From assembly GCF_002775205.1 (NCBI RefSeq), contig NC_036443.1:31536217-31600216 (forward strand): a stretch of 64,000 bases of DNA. Reading direction: 5' to 3'. Position numbers and translations under genes: made by a program. Source of the stretch: Xiphophorus maculatus (lineage: Eukaryota; Chordata; Actinopteri; Cyprinodontiformes; Poeciliidae). This document shows, piece after piece, positions 11,780 to 23,692 of this stretch (the stretch's first letter is position 1; every line of letters begins with the position of its first letter). The notes below the pieces were generated by a model. That model was not told the DNA's origin and made no database searches. It worked only from the letters and a program-made list of their open reading frames with translations.

Positions 11780-13172
11780 GGGATCTCGGTTGTTTTGATT
11801 GTTTCATTGGTTTCTTTAGTTTCTTGCTCCAGCCTTGTTTCTATCCTACTTTAGTTTCTCAATGATTCTAGTTTATTTATTCTTTGTGTCCAGTTATATT
11901 TTAGTCTCAGATTAATTTCCTGTTTCTCCTGCTGTGCTCGCCCTCACCCCATTTCCCTCTCTCCTCACACCTGCAGCTCGTTAGCCAATCAGCTCGGCTC
12001 CTTTGTTCCAGTTCTCCTCCCAGTATTTAAACCCGGCTGTCACTCTGTTCTGGTTCCTCCCTGTTATTATTATTTTTGTTATTTTCTGGCTCACTGAATT
12101 CTCCATGTTTTTTTTTAAGCTTTAGTTTTTCAAAATCCTCTCAGCCTCCTGCCTTTGGGTCCAACGCCATCTTGATAGGAACGGTGATCACACATCATGT
12201 TGGATGAACTCCAACGTTCACCTCCTGAAACAAATCAGTCATTTCTTCATAGCAGCTCCTGATGTACGAACAGTTTTCCTGTTTTCAGCTCCTGATAAGG
12301 AGCTGAATGATGAATCCAACACAGTTCTGCAGGTTTTCACAAGGTTTTATAAATGTTTCCATGTTTTTCATATAATAAGGTTTCTGTTCTCAACATAATG
12401 CAGATTTTACCAAATAAAAACAAACAGCTGCTCCTGTTTCTGCTTCAGGTGTTTCAATCTTAAAAAGCAAAAGTGATGAAAGAAAAAATTCACTTCCTGG
12501 AACCTGCAGAGCAAAATGTGACAGTTGGACATGAATCAAATGTGTGAAGTCCTGAGAGCTCAGATGGTTTTAATGTTAATGACTGTAAAACAAAACCAAC
12601 GACTCGATCTGTGACGGATTCAAGGAAAAATTCCTGAGTGGATTAAAAATTTCACATTGTAAAAATATCAGAAATGTATGCAAACATGGATCTACTCAAC
12701 CGCATCCGAATGAAGCGAAACGTTTATTTTCTTTGACTACACATTGACATACAGAGCTGTTGCCATGACAACCCACATTATGCAGGTCCTGCAGAAACCG
12801 ACCCGATCTACATCTCTAGATACCCTAGATAGATCTAGTTTTCTGTGTTCTGGTTTAAAGCTCTGAATTAAACCCAAACGTCCCGTGGATAATTGTCGTT
12901 AAAGATCTACGTTGTCTAACGACAAACAAGAAGTAATGCTGTGAACGTTAATTTGAACATGACTGGAGATTAAATTGCTGAATCCATCTGTGTTTCTGGG
13001 AGACTCAAAGGAAATTAAACAAGAACAGATTCTTTAAATGTTTTTACAGCATTTTCTGATCAAATCTGCTTTAATTTCTCTGGTTTGTAAGCAATTAAAA
13101 TAAACTCAAAAGTTATTGAACAAGCGGTCAGACTGCACAAGACTATGAGGAAATAGATATTTATTTACACTT
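11780..13172. other. Intergenic DNA, nothing recognised
   Basis: AT-rich sequence with no exon-like open frames, no RNA gene and no clear repeat. Confidence 0.5.
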
Positions 13173-14795
13173 CATCCATCCATCTTCTTCCCTTTATCCG
13201 GGATCGGGTTGGGGTAGCAGCCTAAGTAGGGATGTCCAGACTTCCCTCCCCAGCCACTTGTTCCAGCTCTTCTGGGGGAATCCCAAGGCGTTTCCAGGCC
13301 AGCTGAGAAACATAGTCCCTCCAGCGTGTCCTGGGTCTTCCCCGGGGCCTCCTCCCAGTGGGTTGTGCTCAGAACTCCTCACCAGGGAGGCGTCCAGGAG
13401 GCATCCTGACCAGATGCCAAAGCCTCAACTGGCTCCTCTCGACGTGAAGGAGCAGCAGCTCTACTCTGAGTCCCTCCTGGATGACCGAGCTTCTCAGTCT
13501 GGTTTAGAAATTCTGCCACCGAGGAGCTTCTTAACCACCTCGGCGACCTCGTCCCCAGAGATTGGAGAGCCCAACCCAGAGTCCCCAGGCTCAGCTTCCT
13601 CAATGGAAGGCAGGTTGGTGGGATTGAGGAGGTCTTCGAAGTACTCTGCCCACCGGCCCACAACATCCCGAGTTGAGGTCAGCAGCACACCATCCCCACT
13701 ATAAACAGTGTTGGTGCTGCACCGCTTCCCCCCCTGAGACGCCGGATGGTGGACCAGAATCACCTCGAAGCCGCACGGAAGTCTTTCTCCATGGCCTCTC
13801 CAAACTCCTCCCACGCCTGAGTTTTTGCCTCAGTAACCACAAAGTCGATCATCGAACTGCGGCCTAGGGTGTCCTGGTGCCAAGTGCACATATGGACACC
13901 CTTATGCCTGAACATGGTGTTCGTTATGGACAATCCATGACGAGCACAGAAGTCCAGCAACAGAACACCGCTCGAGTTCAGATCGGGGGGCCGTTCCTCC
14001 CAACCACGCCCCTCCAGGTCTCACTGTCATTGCACACGTGAGCGTTGAAGTCCCCCAGCAGAACAAGGGAGTCCCGAGGAGGGGCACTCTCCAGTACCCC
14101 CTCTAAGGACTCCAAGAAGGGTTGGTAATCTGAACTGTCATTTGGCCCGTAAACACAAACAACAGTCAGGACCCGTTCCCCGACCCGTAGGCGGAGGGAG
14201 GCTACCCTCTCGTTCACCGGGGTAAACCCCAATGTACAGGCACCGAGATGGGGGGCAACAAGTATGGCCACTCCTGCCCGACGACTCTCACCTTGGGCAA
14301 CTCCAGAGTGGAAGTATGTCCAGCCCCTCTCAAGGAGACTGGTTCCATGCGTCCAGGTGAGACAGACTATTTCTAGCCAGAGCCTCTCGACCTCACGCAC
14401 TAGCTCCGGCTCCTTCCCCACCAGAGAGGTGACATTCCACGTCCCAACCGAGGATCAGACTGCCAGGGCCCCCTCCCTCGGCCTCCACCCATCACACACT
14501 GCACCCGACCCCTTTGGTCCCTCTCACAGGTGATGAGCCCATGGGAGGGGGCTACCCATGTTTCCTCTTTGGGCTGGGCCCGGCCAGGCTCCATGGGTAA
14601 AAGCTCGGCCACCATGCATTCACCAACATGCCCCACGTCCAGGCTGGCTCCAGGGCGGGGCCCCGTTGACCAAACACTGAATCCAATGCTCTCTGTCGTC
14701 GTAAGGGGTCTTCAGGCTGCACTTTGTCTGGTTTCTCACCTAGGACCTGTCTGTCCTGGGTGACCCTACCAGGGGCACGGAGCCCCGACTGCAGA
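13173..14795 (-). mobile_element. Rex3-like RTE-clade LINE, internally deleted
   Basis: Minus strand. The endonuclease part is readable at 14421-13978 (W-T-H-G-T-S..., V-V-C-V-Y-G-P-N, L-L-G-D-F-N-A-H-V-C). The post-endonuclease linker follows at 13814-13494 (V-V-G-R-W-A-E-Y-F-E-D-L-L-N). The frame then runs into the element's C-terminal tail (13382-13194, R-E-V-W-T-S-L-L-R-L-L-P), so the whole reverse transcriptase core is missing. The short (GATG)n 3' tail is typical of Rex3. Frames change several times. It is a dead copy abutting Tx1 ORF1 sequence at its 5' side. Confidence 0.82.
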
Positions 14796-14796
14796 G

Positions 14797-15786
14797 CTGT
14801 CTGAGGGGGGCATCATCGCTGCTGTCCGACTGCATTTTCTCAGAGTCCGAGCTAGCTCCGCCTTCAGTCGGCATTTCCCCCCCACTGGATGTTTTGGTCT
14901 GGGGGGGGGGTTGCTTCCTTCCCCTCCCCACCATCTCCTCCTCTCCTCCAATCAGAGGGATTGGCGGGAGATTTGAATTTTCTGGCCCAGCTGCTTCCAC
15001 TTGCTCGTTAACCTTTTCCGTTCCCGTTGCTTTTCCTTTGTTCAGTTTATTAGCATTACATTTCCGTCCTTCGTACATTCCTCAAACGTGTGTCCCACTT
15101 TTCGACATTTACCGCAGAAAACCTTTTCACAAGTTTCGGCCAGATGACCATGCTCGCCGCACTTCCGACACAGTTTGGGTTGGCCTTGATAGTGAATGTA
15201 GCCTCTGTTCTCCCCCAGGACTATCATTGAGGGGAGATGCTTCAGGCCCTGGAAGCCTTGGGGGTCTTCCCATTGTTTAATGGGGACCCGCCAAGCACAG
15301 TTCCAGATGCCGTCCACATCCCGCACCTTCATAGCCTGGCCTCTCACAGTGCAGTATCTACCCAGCCACATACAGATGTCTTCAGCACTGACAGTCTCAT
15401 TGAACATCCTGACAATCACCGTTTCCAGGGAGTTGTCAGTCAGTTTCTCAACGTCAAATACTGAAAACTGGGTCTTAGCATTTTCAAAATGTTTCCAAAG
15501 ATCCTTCAGAAGTGCGGCGGAACAAAAACTTACATCATATCCTCTGCTGAAAGGCAGGGTGAGGATACAGTTCAGGTCATCTGGCCGAAACTTCAAGTTC
15601 TGTTGAATCAGTTTCTGAGAGAAGTCCAATCTAGTCATACCACTTTCTGTTCCTTTCTCATTAAATAAAAATCGAACACTGTGGTGCCTCCGCATGCCGC
15701 CATGGTGGAGGCACCACCAGTTTGAAGGCTAAAACCTTTACTAAAAACAATAAATTAAAACCTGTCTGAGCCAACAGGCCGAGAAA
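14797..15786 (-). mobile_element. 5' part of a Tx1-clade LINE: 5' end and ORF1 (copy C)
   Basis: The minus-strand 5' end is at about 15786, followed by some 70 nt of leader and then ORF1. The long frame 15695-15042 holds two CCHC zinc knuckles ([14 protein letters not shown] and [14 protein letters not shown]), typical of Tx1-like ORF1 RNA-binding proteins. A +1 slip separates it from an upstream ATG at about 15703 (M-A-A-C-G-G-T). A serine/acidic C-terminal part continues to about 14800, where Rex3-like sequence begins. ORF2 of this copy is absent. Confidence 0.8.
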
Positions 15787-16274
15787 AATCACTGCTTTGA
15801 TTATTAAAATCTTCCTCTCTATTGTTAAATTTCTCGTCCCCCAGAATCAGTCGCTGTTTTATTCTTCGTGTTATTTCTGTCCAGTTTGTCTCCATTTTTA
15901 TTGAATTTCTCCCCCAGTATTTTTTGTTCTTCCTGTGTTTCCTGAAACACAGGAAGTCCTATTTTTACCCAGGTGTGGCTCTCCTCTGCAGGATGCATGA
16001 TGCTAAAACAGTCCACTAGTTTAAAATCCCCAACGATTCTCCGTAATAAAAGTGATGTTTTGTCTATTTTAAAATCCTGTCTGGTTCTTTTCCTGTGTTT
16101 CCTGGTTAAATTACAGTTAAAATCCCTCCAATTATTAAAGGTTTTGTTCCCAGCATGTGGGGCTGCAGTTCCTCTAAAAAGTCTGTCATGTTGTTAAAAC
16201 CATAAATATTTAAGAGGTTAAAATCCTGTCTGTTAAAAGTCAGATTTTGTTAAAGTGCTCGTCTTCACCAAGAT
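15787..16274 (-). mobile_element. Tx1-clade LINE ORF2 remnant (copy A, downstream half)
   Basis: From 16274 down to about 15960 this is endonuclease-domain sequence nearly identical to 20420-20705 in copy B (G-G-D-F-N/G-G-I-L-N stretch and the L-V-D-C-F-S-I-M-H-P motif). It then jumps without a gap to reverse-transcriptase C-terminal sequence (15960-15787; E-E-Q-K-I-L-G-E-K-F), matching 17750-17590 at lower identity. It is therefore an internally deleted copy. It begins at a target duplication CTTCACCAAGAT (16263-16274) shared with 28181-28192. Confidence 0.78.
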
Positions 16275-17911
16275 TTTTTTCTTTCGAAATATTTTATTGT
16301 TAGGACATTTTTAAAAACATGGCATTTTACAGTTATAGGGAACCCTACCCTACATAAATTTTCCTCTTTTTTCTTTTCCTTTATTAATAAATACAATTCA
16401 TCAGTTTAAACTAAAAGAAGCCAAGAACAAGGATATAAAACAAAATCTCTGGATGTTAAAAGTTGAGCAGGACCGGGTGACTCCCTCCCAAGTCCGGAGC
16501 CGTCCCGTCCTTCCAAACAGCGCTTGGTGCTCAGAGGGGATCCCGCCCTGAAGCTCCTGCCTCACCCGGAGAGCCAGGCCGCCGCTGCTTGGACCTCTAC
16601 TCGTGGAGCGCCGGCTCCTTCGTCCACGGAGGCGCAGGCGATTCTTCTTGGTGGCTGTGTCCTTGGCGCGCCACCTGCAGCCCTTGATGTTTTCCTTTTT
16701 GCTGCTGCCATCCGGATCACAGCCACGGGGGGCATCTGCCTGCGCCTGCTCACCAGCAAGTTTCTGGAGGTCCAAATGGCGTCTTTGATGGTGGCGAGGG
16801 TGAGCCACATCTCAGCAAAGTCCTTTCTCGTCATTTTCTGCTGGCTCACCCCGTACAGCACTAGCTGTCCATGGAGGACCTCCCTTGCTGGCAAGTGTGG
16901 GAATTGCAAGGAGCCGGCCTTCGCCCACAGGTCCACAGCAGCACTGCACTCCCACAGCAGGTGCCTCACCGACTCCGGCGCGCCACAACCGGGTCGGGGG
17001 CAGATGGACGTTGCAGACATGCCGCGGCTCTGGAGGATCCCATGAGCCACCATCCATGACATCCTGGAGTCTGTTTGGAAGGACGGGATGGCTCACGTTG
17101 CGCCAAACGGTGGAGGCGTCTCCGTACAGGAGGCCGCGCACTGGAGTCACTGGTTCCCGGTCCTGCACAACAGAAATAATAAAACGATGATTAGTTAAAA
17201 TCTTGCTCTCCTCTCCTTCCAGTTTAAAATGCTCTAAAAATTTCCGTATAAATGCAGGAGGGAAGTTAAAAGCTACTGGAGTTCTAAAATCACTTTTTAT
17301 CATTTTTAATTTTCTGAGATAGGACCCGCACCAGAATCTGGTCATCGTGTTTGTTTTGTTATTGCTAGAAAGGTTCATGGCTTGTTTCAGGTGAGTGCTC
17401 GTATAATGGCTGCCTAAAAACAAGTGAAGGTCTGGGACTCCTTTTCCTCCTTTTTCTTTGGGTTTGTACATTATTTCTCTTTTCATCCTTTCCCATTTGG
17501 AGTTCCATATGAAATAAAAAATGGCTCGTTGCAGTTCTAGAAACACTCTCCTAGGAGGAATAAAAACAGAACTGGTGAGTAAAATCACAGCTTTGACCAT
17601 TAAAATCTTTCCTTCCATCGAAAGGTTCCTGAATCCCAGTCGCTGTTTTACTCTTCTTGTTATTTCAGTCCAGTTTGTCTTTCCTTCTCCATGTTTGTCA
17701 AATTTTACTCCCAGTATTTTTTGTTCTTCTTCCGTTACTTGAAACTGACATCCTAATTTTTCATTCTCTTTCCATGGTCCATAAAACTGGGCTTTTGTTT
17801 TTTCTTTGTTTAATTTTGACCCTGATGCTTTTCCAAACCAATCGGTTAGTTGAAAAATCCTATCTATTGATAAAAGGTCTGTACATAAAATGTTAAAATG
17901 ATCCATATATA

Positions 17912-18690
17912 TGTAACACGGGGGGAAAGCACCCCGAATCGTGGCCCTAAAGCCAACTAGTAGACTTCTCAAATCTATCTAGGGTTTCCCAATTAAAAAT
18001 ACTAAAGTAAGTCTGGCTCGAAATGATGAAACAGAAATAGCATACAAAAATATATTTTATTTATACTTCCCTTCACAATATTAAAATATACTTTATTATT
18101 CTAATTTAGACCTAATTTAGCACAGAGAGCAATCTAAGACACACAAAACACTGCAAACCAAACTCATAGAAACCAAAATAATATTACACAAAAGAAAAAT
18201 AAACCTCCCATTGGCTAATTCATTTAAAGAAGGAATATAAACTCTGGTTTTGGTTCTGTGGTGCTTTGCTACACCTCCAGCTCTAGAGGATAATCTAGTT
18301 AGCCACTTAACTGAAACACCGAGAAGAATCGCGCCTTGGTGAGAGCATAATATGCAATGTCAGCCTCCTTCATCGGCCTCCCAACAGCCACTAAAATGAA
18401 TCCACAATGTGCAAACCCTGGTGTAGCAGCTCATCGAGCACGGCGCCAGCCAACGGACCAAACTGCTGCCACAATGGATCCGACTCCTGTCTTTGGCTGG
18501 CACACCTGGTGCCTATATATGCTAACGACATGAAAGTGGAGGCGGGGACACGGGGCATGATGCGTTCAAAGACCCGCCTTCTGTGGGAATTTACAACCAG
18601 TCTATGTAAGCACAATTTAAACTAATAATCCACCCAGTTACATATAAAAGACATTTGGCTTCCTGCCCTCCACTCCCCGGTATCGTTACA
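17912..18690 (-). mobile_element. Solo LTR fossil inserted in Tx1 ORF2
   Basis: Bounded by TGTAAC...GTTACA, 779 bp. On the minus strand it shows a TATA-like stretch (about 18512-18520) and an AATAAA (about 18050), the order expected of an LTR. No clear target duplication remains. It is a non-coding LTR-retroelement remnant, family not identified, of middle age. Confidence 0.65.
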
Positions 18691-18947
18691 CCTAAAATCT
18701 GTGGGTCCTTCTCAAGATCTGCGCAGCGGCTCGACGCAGGCGGATAACGGACACCCAGTTCACTTTCACTGCTTTTGTCAGAAACCCGTTAACCATGAAT
18801 CTGCTGGAGATGTCTCGGTACAGCAGTCCCACCCAGGCTACGAACCTCCCAGGAAAACCCATTTTTTGCAGAACCTGGAAGAGGTACTGGTGCGAGACCC
18901 GATCAAACGCTTTCTCAAAATCTAAGTTTAGGACTATTAGCCCAATG

Positions 18948-19290
18948 TGTCATGAGTTGCGGTGGTGAGGCAAACGCTGTAGACCCAGGTTGAAGTGAAA
19001 GATGGTATTTCTAATAATAAATCATGCTCCAACAGTCCACAAAGTTCTGGCGGCAGGCTGAGCAGAAGCCAGGGCTCACACCGGTACCAACAGAAAACAT
19101 TCGTGGCAAACAAACAGGCAGAGAGAAATGACGCGACGAGGACCCGACAAAACACAGAGACACAGGTGAGACTAAATACACAGGAGGTGATCAGGGAACG
19201 AGACACACCTGGAGTAATCAAGGGGAGACAGGACAACACGGAGACTCAGGAAACTTAAAATAAACACACAGAAAAACACGGAACATGACA
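18948..19290 (-). mobile_element. Solo LTR fossil inserted in Tx1 ORF2
   Basis: A 343-bp segment bounded by TGTCATG and CATGACA and flanked by a perfect CAATG duplication (18943-18947 and 19291-19295). TG/CA ends with a 5-bp duplication fit an LTR. It splits the RT motif region of the LINE. Family not identified; it looks younger than the LINE. Confidence 0.7.
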
Positions 19291-20997
19291 CAATGTTTCT
19301 GTCTCTCGCCAAACAGATGGTGTCTCGGATCAGTACCAGGCTGTCCGTGATCCTCCTTCCCGGGACGGCGCAGCCTTGATCCGGGTGGATTAGATCCACT
19401 AGATCTAAACGTTTACTAAAGATTTTACAATCCACGTTTGAAAGGGTGATGGGTCTCCAGTTTTTAAGATCCGTCTTGTCTTTGTCTTTATATAAAAGTG
19501 TAACTATTCCTGTTCTAAAACGATCAGGAAGTTTATCTATTTTACTAAAATCAGTAAAAACGGTAATTAAATCCGGTGCTAAAAGGTTAAATAAAATTCT
19601 AAGGGAGTCCGTCTGAGCCTGGAGATTTTCCTCTTTTAAAACTTTTCAAAGACTGTAAAATCTCTAAAAGAGTAAAATCCTGCCCTAAAAAACTGCTGTC
19701 TTCTATACTTTTCTCAAGAAAATTCAAAGTTTCTTTTATATTTTCTTCTTTTACAGTTTTTTCTGAGTACAAATCACTATAGTACTTTTCAATTACTTTT
19801 TTCTTTTCTTCTATGTTAGAAGCAAAGTTTCCATTTTCTGACTTTAAATCAGAAATAAAACTTGGATTGTTTATAATTTTCTTAAAAAAGTATCTGGTAC
19901 ATTTTTCTCCTTCTATTTCTCTCTCTCTGCTTCTTAAAATCACTCCCTTGCTCTTTATTTCTGCTAAAATGCTCATTTCTTTTTTTACTTCTCTTATTAA
20001 AATCCATTCCCTGTTGGTTTAAAAAGTAATATCTTTGTAGTCTTTTCTGCAGCCCCATCATGCATCTCTGTTCTTTTCTCTTTTTCTTTTTCCCTGCTTG
20101 TCTAAAGAAAGTCTGGGTCCTACCTTTCACCATCTCCCACCACTGTGCTCGTGTTTCGTACAGGTCTTGGAGGGTCTGCCACTCGTGTTTCCGCTCCTGG
20201 TACTGGCCGACCAGAACCTGGTCCTCCAGCAGGGAGCGGTTGAGTTTCCACAGACCTCTCCCGGTCGTCGCACCTAAAGGAAGTGAAAGCGTGCAGGACA
20301 GAAGGAGGTGATCAGAAAAGAAAGCCGGTGACAATCTAGCATCAGTTAGGGCGCAATCCCTGATGAAGAAATAATCGATATGAGAGGCCATAGAGCCGTC
20401 ACCACTGACCCAGGTGTGGCTCCAGGATGCATGATGCTAAAACAGTCCACTAGTTTAAAATCCCCAACGATTCTCCGTAATAAAAGTGATGTTTTGTCTA
20501 TTTTAAAATCCTGTCTGGTTCTTTTCCTGTGTTTCCTGGTTAAATTACAGTTAAAATCCCTCCAATTATTAAAGGTTTTGTTCCCAGCATGTGGGGCTGC
20601 AGTTCCTCTAAAAAGTCTGTCATGTTGTTAAAACCATAAATATTTAAGAGGTTACAATCCTGTCTGTTAAAAGTCAGATTTGCTAAAAGTGCTCGTCTTC
20701 ACCAAGATGTACGGGTTGTTTATTAAAATAAAATATTTTCATTTTTATTTTCACTAGAGCCGCTCCATATAGACGGCTGTGGCCACAGGTCCTGCCACCG
20801 AGTGTAAGTCTTTAAACTGAACATTTTTGTAGTAAAAACACATCTGACTGTACGGAGGTTAAAAAGGATAAAACACTCTGAGCTAAAACTCACGATTTCA
20901 CACTTCTAATATTAATGGTTGGGAAGGTGAGAGTCATGAGTATGATGGCTAAAAACAGGTAAAACATTTTAAACTATTACAAACAAATAAAAACCAG

Positions 20998-21511
20998 TTC
21001 AATCCATGTTAGAAAAGCCTCTGAACAGAGCTCTTCCTCTGCCCCACATGGTGGTGCAGGTCGGGTTGGAGCTCCATTCCCCCTTCGGACTCTCGGTGTC
21101 GGCCATCTTTCTAAAGCCGGTACCTTGTTTGGGTCCTCCGGGGTTGATTGGTGAGCAAAGTCTAGGAACGAGACCTGATTGGATGAGCCAGCGAGGAAGG
21201 TTCTGGGTTCCTCTCCGAAAGAACCGAAGAGTTCCTCCAGCCTTCCTCTCTTCCCTACCTTGGGGGTAAGGTCGGGAGGTGACTCAGATGCCGGCCTCTT
21301 AGCCAGCTGGGCGTCGGGGAGGGGGGCATCATGGCTGCTGTCCGTCTGTTCTTCCTCAGAGTCCGAGCTAGCTCCGCCTTCAGTTTCTGCACAGTTTGGG
21401 TTGGCCTTGATAGTGAATGTAGCCCCTGTTCTCCCCCAGGACTATCATTGAGGGGAGATGCTTCAGGTCCTGGAAGCCTTGGGGGTCTTCCCATTGTTTA
21501 ATGGGGACCCG
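20998..21511 (-). mobile_element. Tx1 ORF1 remnant of copy B
   Basis: Matches parts of copy C ORF1. 21315-21385 corresponds to about 14795-14865, and 21390-21511 to about 15165-15295, so roughly 300 bp including the zinc-knuckle region is deleted between them. It ends abruptly at the L1 insertion point. Confidence 0.7.
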
Positions 21512-21536
21512 CAAGCAGAGAAGCATAAGGAAGAAA

Positions 21537-23352
21537 ATGGCAGAAGTATGCGACCCCGACGTTGAGCAAATGGAAGAAGAAAGCGGCAACTCGAGTCAGC
21601 TACAGGCCGTGTTGGAGGGGCTACATAACATCACGGCGGAAATCCGAGACTTTAAAAAGGAGGTGAAGGAGAATCTCACAAAATTCAAAGACGAATTCAA
21701 AGAGGAGGTGAAGCGAGAATTTATGGGCTTTAAAGAAGAAATTAAGAAAAAAGTGGCACAGAATGATGCGGAAATACAGAAACAACAAGAGGACATGACT
21801 GAGGCACAGGGCCGCATAGCAGAGCTGGAAGAGCAACATGGAAGCGAAGGACGCCATTTTGAACCTTTTAAAACAGCAGAGAAAACTACAAGAGAAGCTA
21901 ACGGAGTTGGAAGGACACGGCAGGCGCTGCAACATGAGAATCTACAACGTGGCTGAACAAGACAACGAGTTAGTCCAAGAAAGGGTGGAGAAGCTGCTAC
22001 ACCGTGAGCTAGCCCTACCGGCCGGAACCGAGTTACAGATCCAGCGGGCTCATAGAAGCTTCGGAAAGAGACCTCCACCCGAAGCTAATCCCAGGTCCAG
22101 AGTGGTTAACTTTCTTAAATACAAAACCAAAGAAGAAATCCTGACAAAAGCATGGAAAAAGAAAATCCAAGTCGAGGGGAAGCGGATATTTTTCGACCAT
22201 TATTAAGGAAGAATAATTTAACATTAACTTTGGACAAAACGTTTGGCTCTTTCTTCCTTAAAGTCCTGTGATCCTTAGCGGGCGGTGCTGCAGCTGGAGA
22301 AAATGAAACAACAACAAAGCGCGTTGACGTCACAGATCACAGAGTTTAATCCCATACAAAGCAACGCATGAATCAATGAACAAAGCTGCAGAGGTACAGA
22401 GATATGCATTTTTCTCATAAAAATAAAGACAGACAAGGGGAAGACAGACAAACACAAAACAAAGACAAACAAAAAGGCAAAAAATAGTGGCCGCTCTCTG
22501 GATTTTTTCTCCTTACACGTAATCTTATACTAAAGAGGTGTTTCCCTATTTAATTTATGCAGTCAAGGCGTTCCTCCTGTTGACCAACTGGAAACTCCCT
22601 TAGGCACTCAGAGAAACTTGGAACTCCCCTCATTTACGGCAAAGATTGGAGGGCCGTCTGGTTTTTGTCTAAGTAAAAGGGCGGACCACTTAGTGCTAAT
22701 CCCTGTCTGGTACGGGCGGATCCCTGGCGCCGAGAGGTCCTGAGATGAGATTTCGCAGATACCTCTGAAGTCTCTTCCCCCAAACTCCCGTACTTCTGCC
22801 CCATCGGAATGCTAATTTTATTGCTCTGTGTGACAGCGGGGGGCCCCTGCTTGTCTGAATGCCTGCTATTCGGCCCCATCCCGCATCTCAGACAAAACCT
22901 GTTCCAAATAAGAGTATTGAATATAACTTTTACACATGTGTAAGATTAACTGTATTAAGCACTAAAAATAATCATTTTTCCTTAACACCATGTACCCCAC
23001 TGAGGTAATAGAAAAACGCAAATACTACTCCGAGATTAAAAAGGCTCTGAAAGACCGAAAGATCCGCTTCCAGACGCCAATGACTAAAATATGGATTCAC
23101 TGGTCAGACAGGATCAAGATTTACAACAACGCGGAGGAAGCTGCAATAGACATGAGGAGACGAGGACTGGAGATGGAGAACAAGAACGACACCGGACCTT
23201 CACCCGAGGAGAGGAGCCAGACGGCGGTGTCCTGGCAGCGCTCCGGGAAGAAGCATGGGGCGGACAACGGGACCTCCGCTACGGGTTCTGGCCAGAATGC
23301 GAGTAGCCGAGCGAGGGAACGGCTGCAGGAGTTTCAAAGAGGAGGACACTGA
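21537..23352 (+). pseudogene. L1 ORF1 (coiled-coil RNA chaperone), interrupted
   Basis: Begins [11 protein letters not shown]. An acidic N-terminus leads into a Lys/Glu-rich coiled coil (about 21640-21840), then the RRM-like core (M-R-I-Y-N-V-A-E, about 21930-22200). After the LTR insertion it resumes with the C-terminal domain (E-V-I-E-K-R-K-Y-Y-S-E-I-K-K-A-L, 22999-23350). A frame slip near 21840-21860 lies between the coiled coil and the core. The family protein binds L1 RNA as a trimer. Confidence 0.8.
22201..22987 (-). mobile_element. Solo LTR fossil in L1 ORF1
   Basis: A 787-bp insertion flanked by CCAT duplications (22197-22200 and 22988-22991). Minus-strand ends are TGTTAAGGAA at 22987 and a near-mirror TTCCTTAA at the other end. 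Non-coding, with no gag or pol. It is probably a retrovirus-like or Gypsy-like LTR left after recombination. It post-dates the L1. Confidence 0.65.
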
Positions 23353-23692
23353 AGACGCGGAGGTAAAGGGGGCATAAACTGCTCATTGAAGAAGGGGGAT
23401 GGAAGAGACTACAGTCTTCTCTGAAGTTTGACTAAATAACGACAGGGAGATCCACCAAGCAAGGGACTGTTGGACTCGCCTAGCAGGTCGGGGGAACCCA
23501 ACACAGGTTTGCCCAAAACCACTAGGGGGGGGCCCTCTTCATAAAAGGATACCCCCCTCCCTTTCCAGCAGGGGGACAGGGCCTCTTGGGAATATGGCCC
23601 ATATTTAGTCGGGAGTTCAGATTTTTTGTTAGTTTAGTTCTTGTTCATAGTTCAAGTGGAGAGGCTGAGATTCAAACCAAGATATACGAACA

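Larger units (their letters stand above)
16440..20960 (-). pseudogene. Tx1-type ORF2 (endonuclease-reverse transcriptase) of copy B
   Basis: Minus-strand domains in order: AP-type endonuclease (20960-20290, with the D-Y-F-F-I...S-D-H-L-L-L-S end), linker, reverse transcriptase start (19976-19599, ending R-G-K-S-P-G-S-D-G-L-P), palm (R-D-T-I-C-L-A-R-D then N-L-D-F-E-K-A-F-D-R-V at 18925-18870), later RT and thumb (17900-17100, Y-M-D-H-F-N-I-L and G-S-K-L-N-K-E-K-T), and the C-terminal zinc-type motif C-P-R-P-G-C-G...H-L-L-W-E-C at about 17000-16950. Two solo LTRs interrupt it. The YADD region is degraded (Y-M-D-H), and frame slips occur near 19600-19450, 18780 and 17060, so it cannot encode an active protein. 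The normal family product copies its own RNA into DNA at a nicked target. Confidence 0.8.

Noticed and set aside
22201-22987. piggyBac element with TTAA duplication
   Set aside because: TTAA occurs at both edges, but the CCAT duplication just outside and a TG start on the minus strand fit a solo LTR better.
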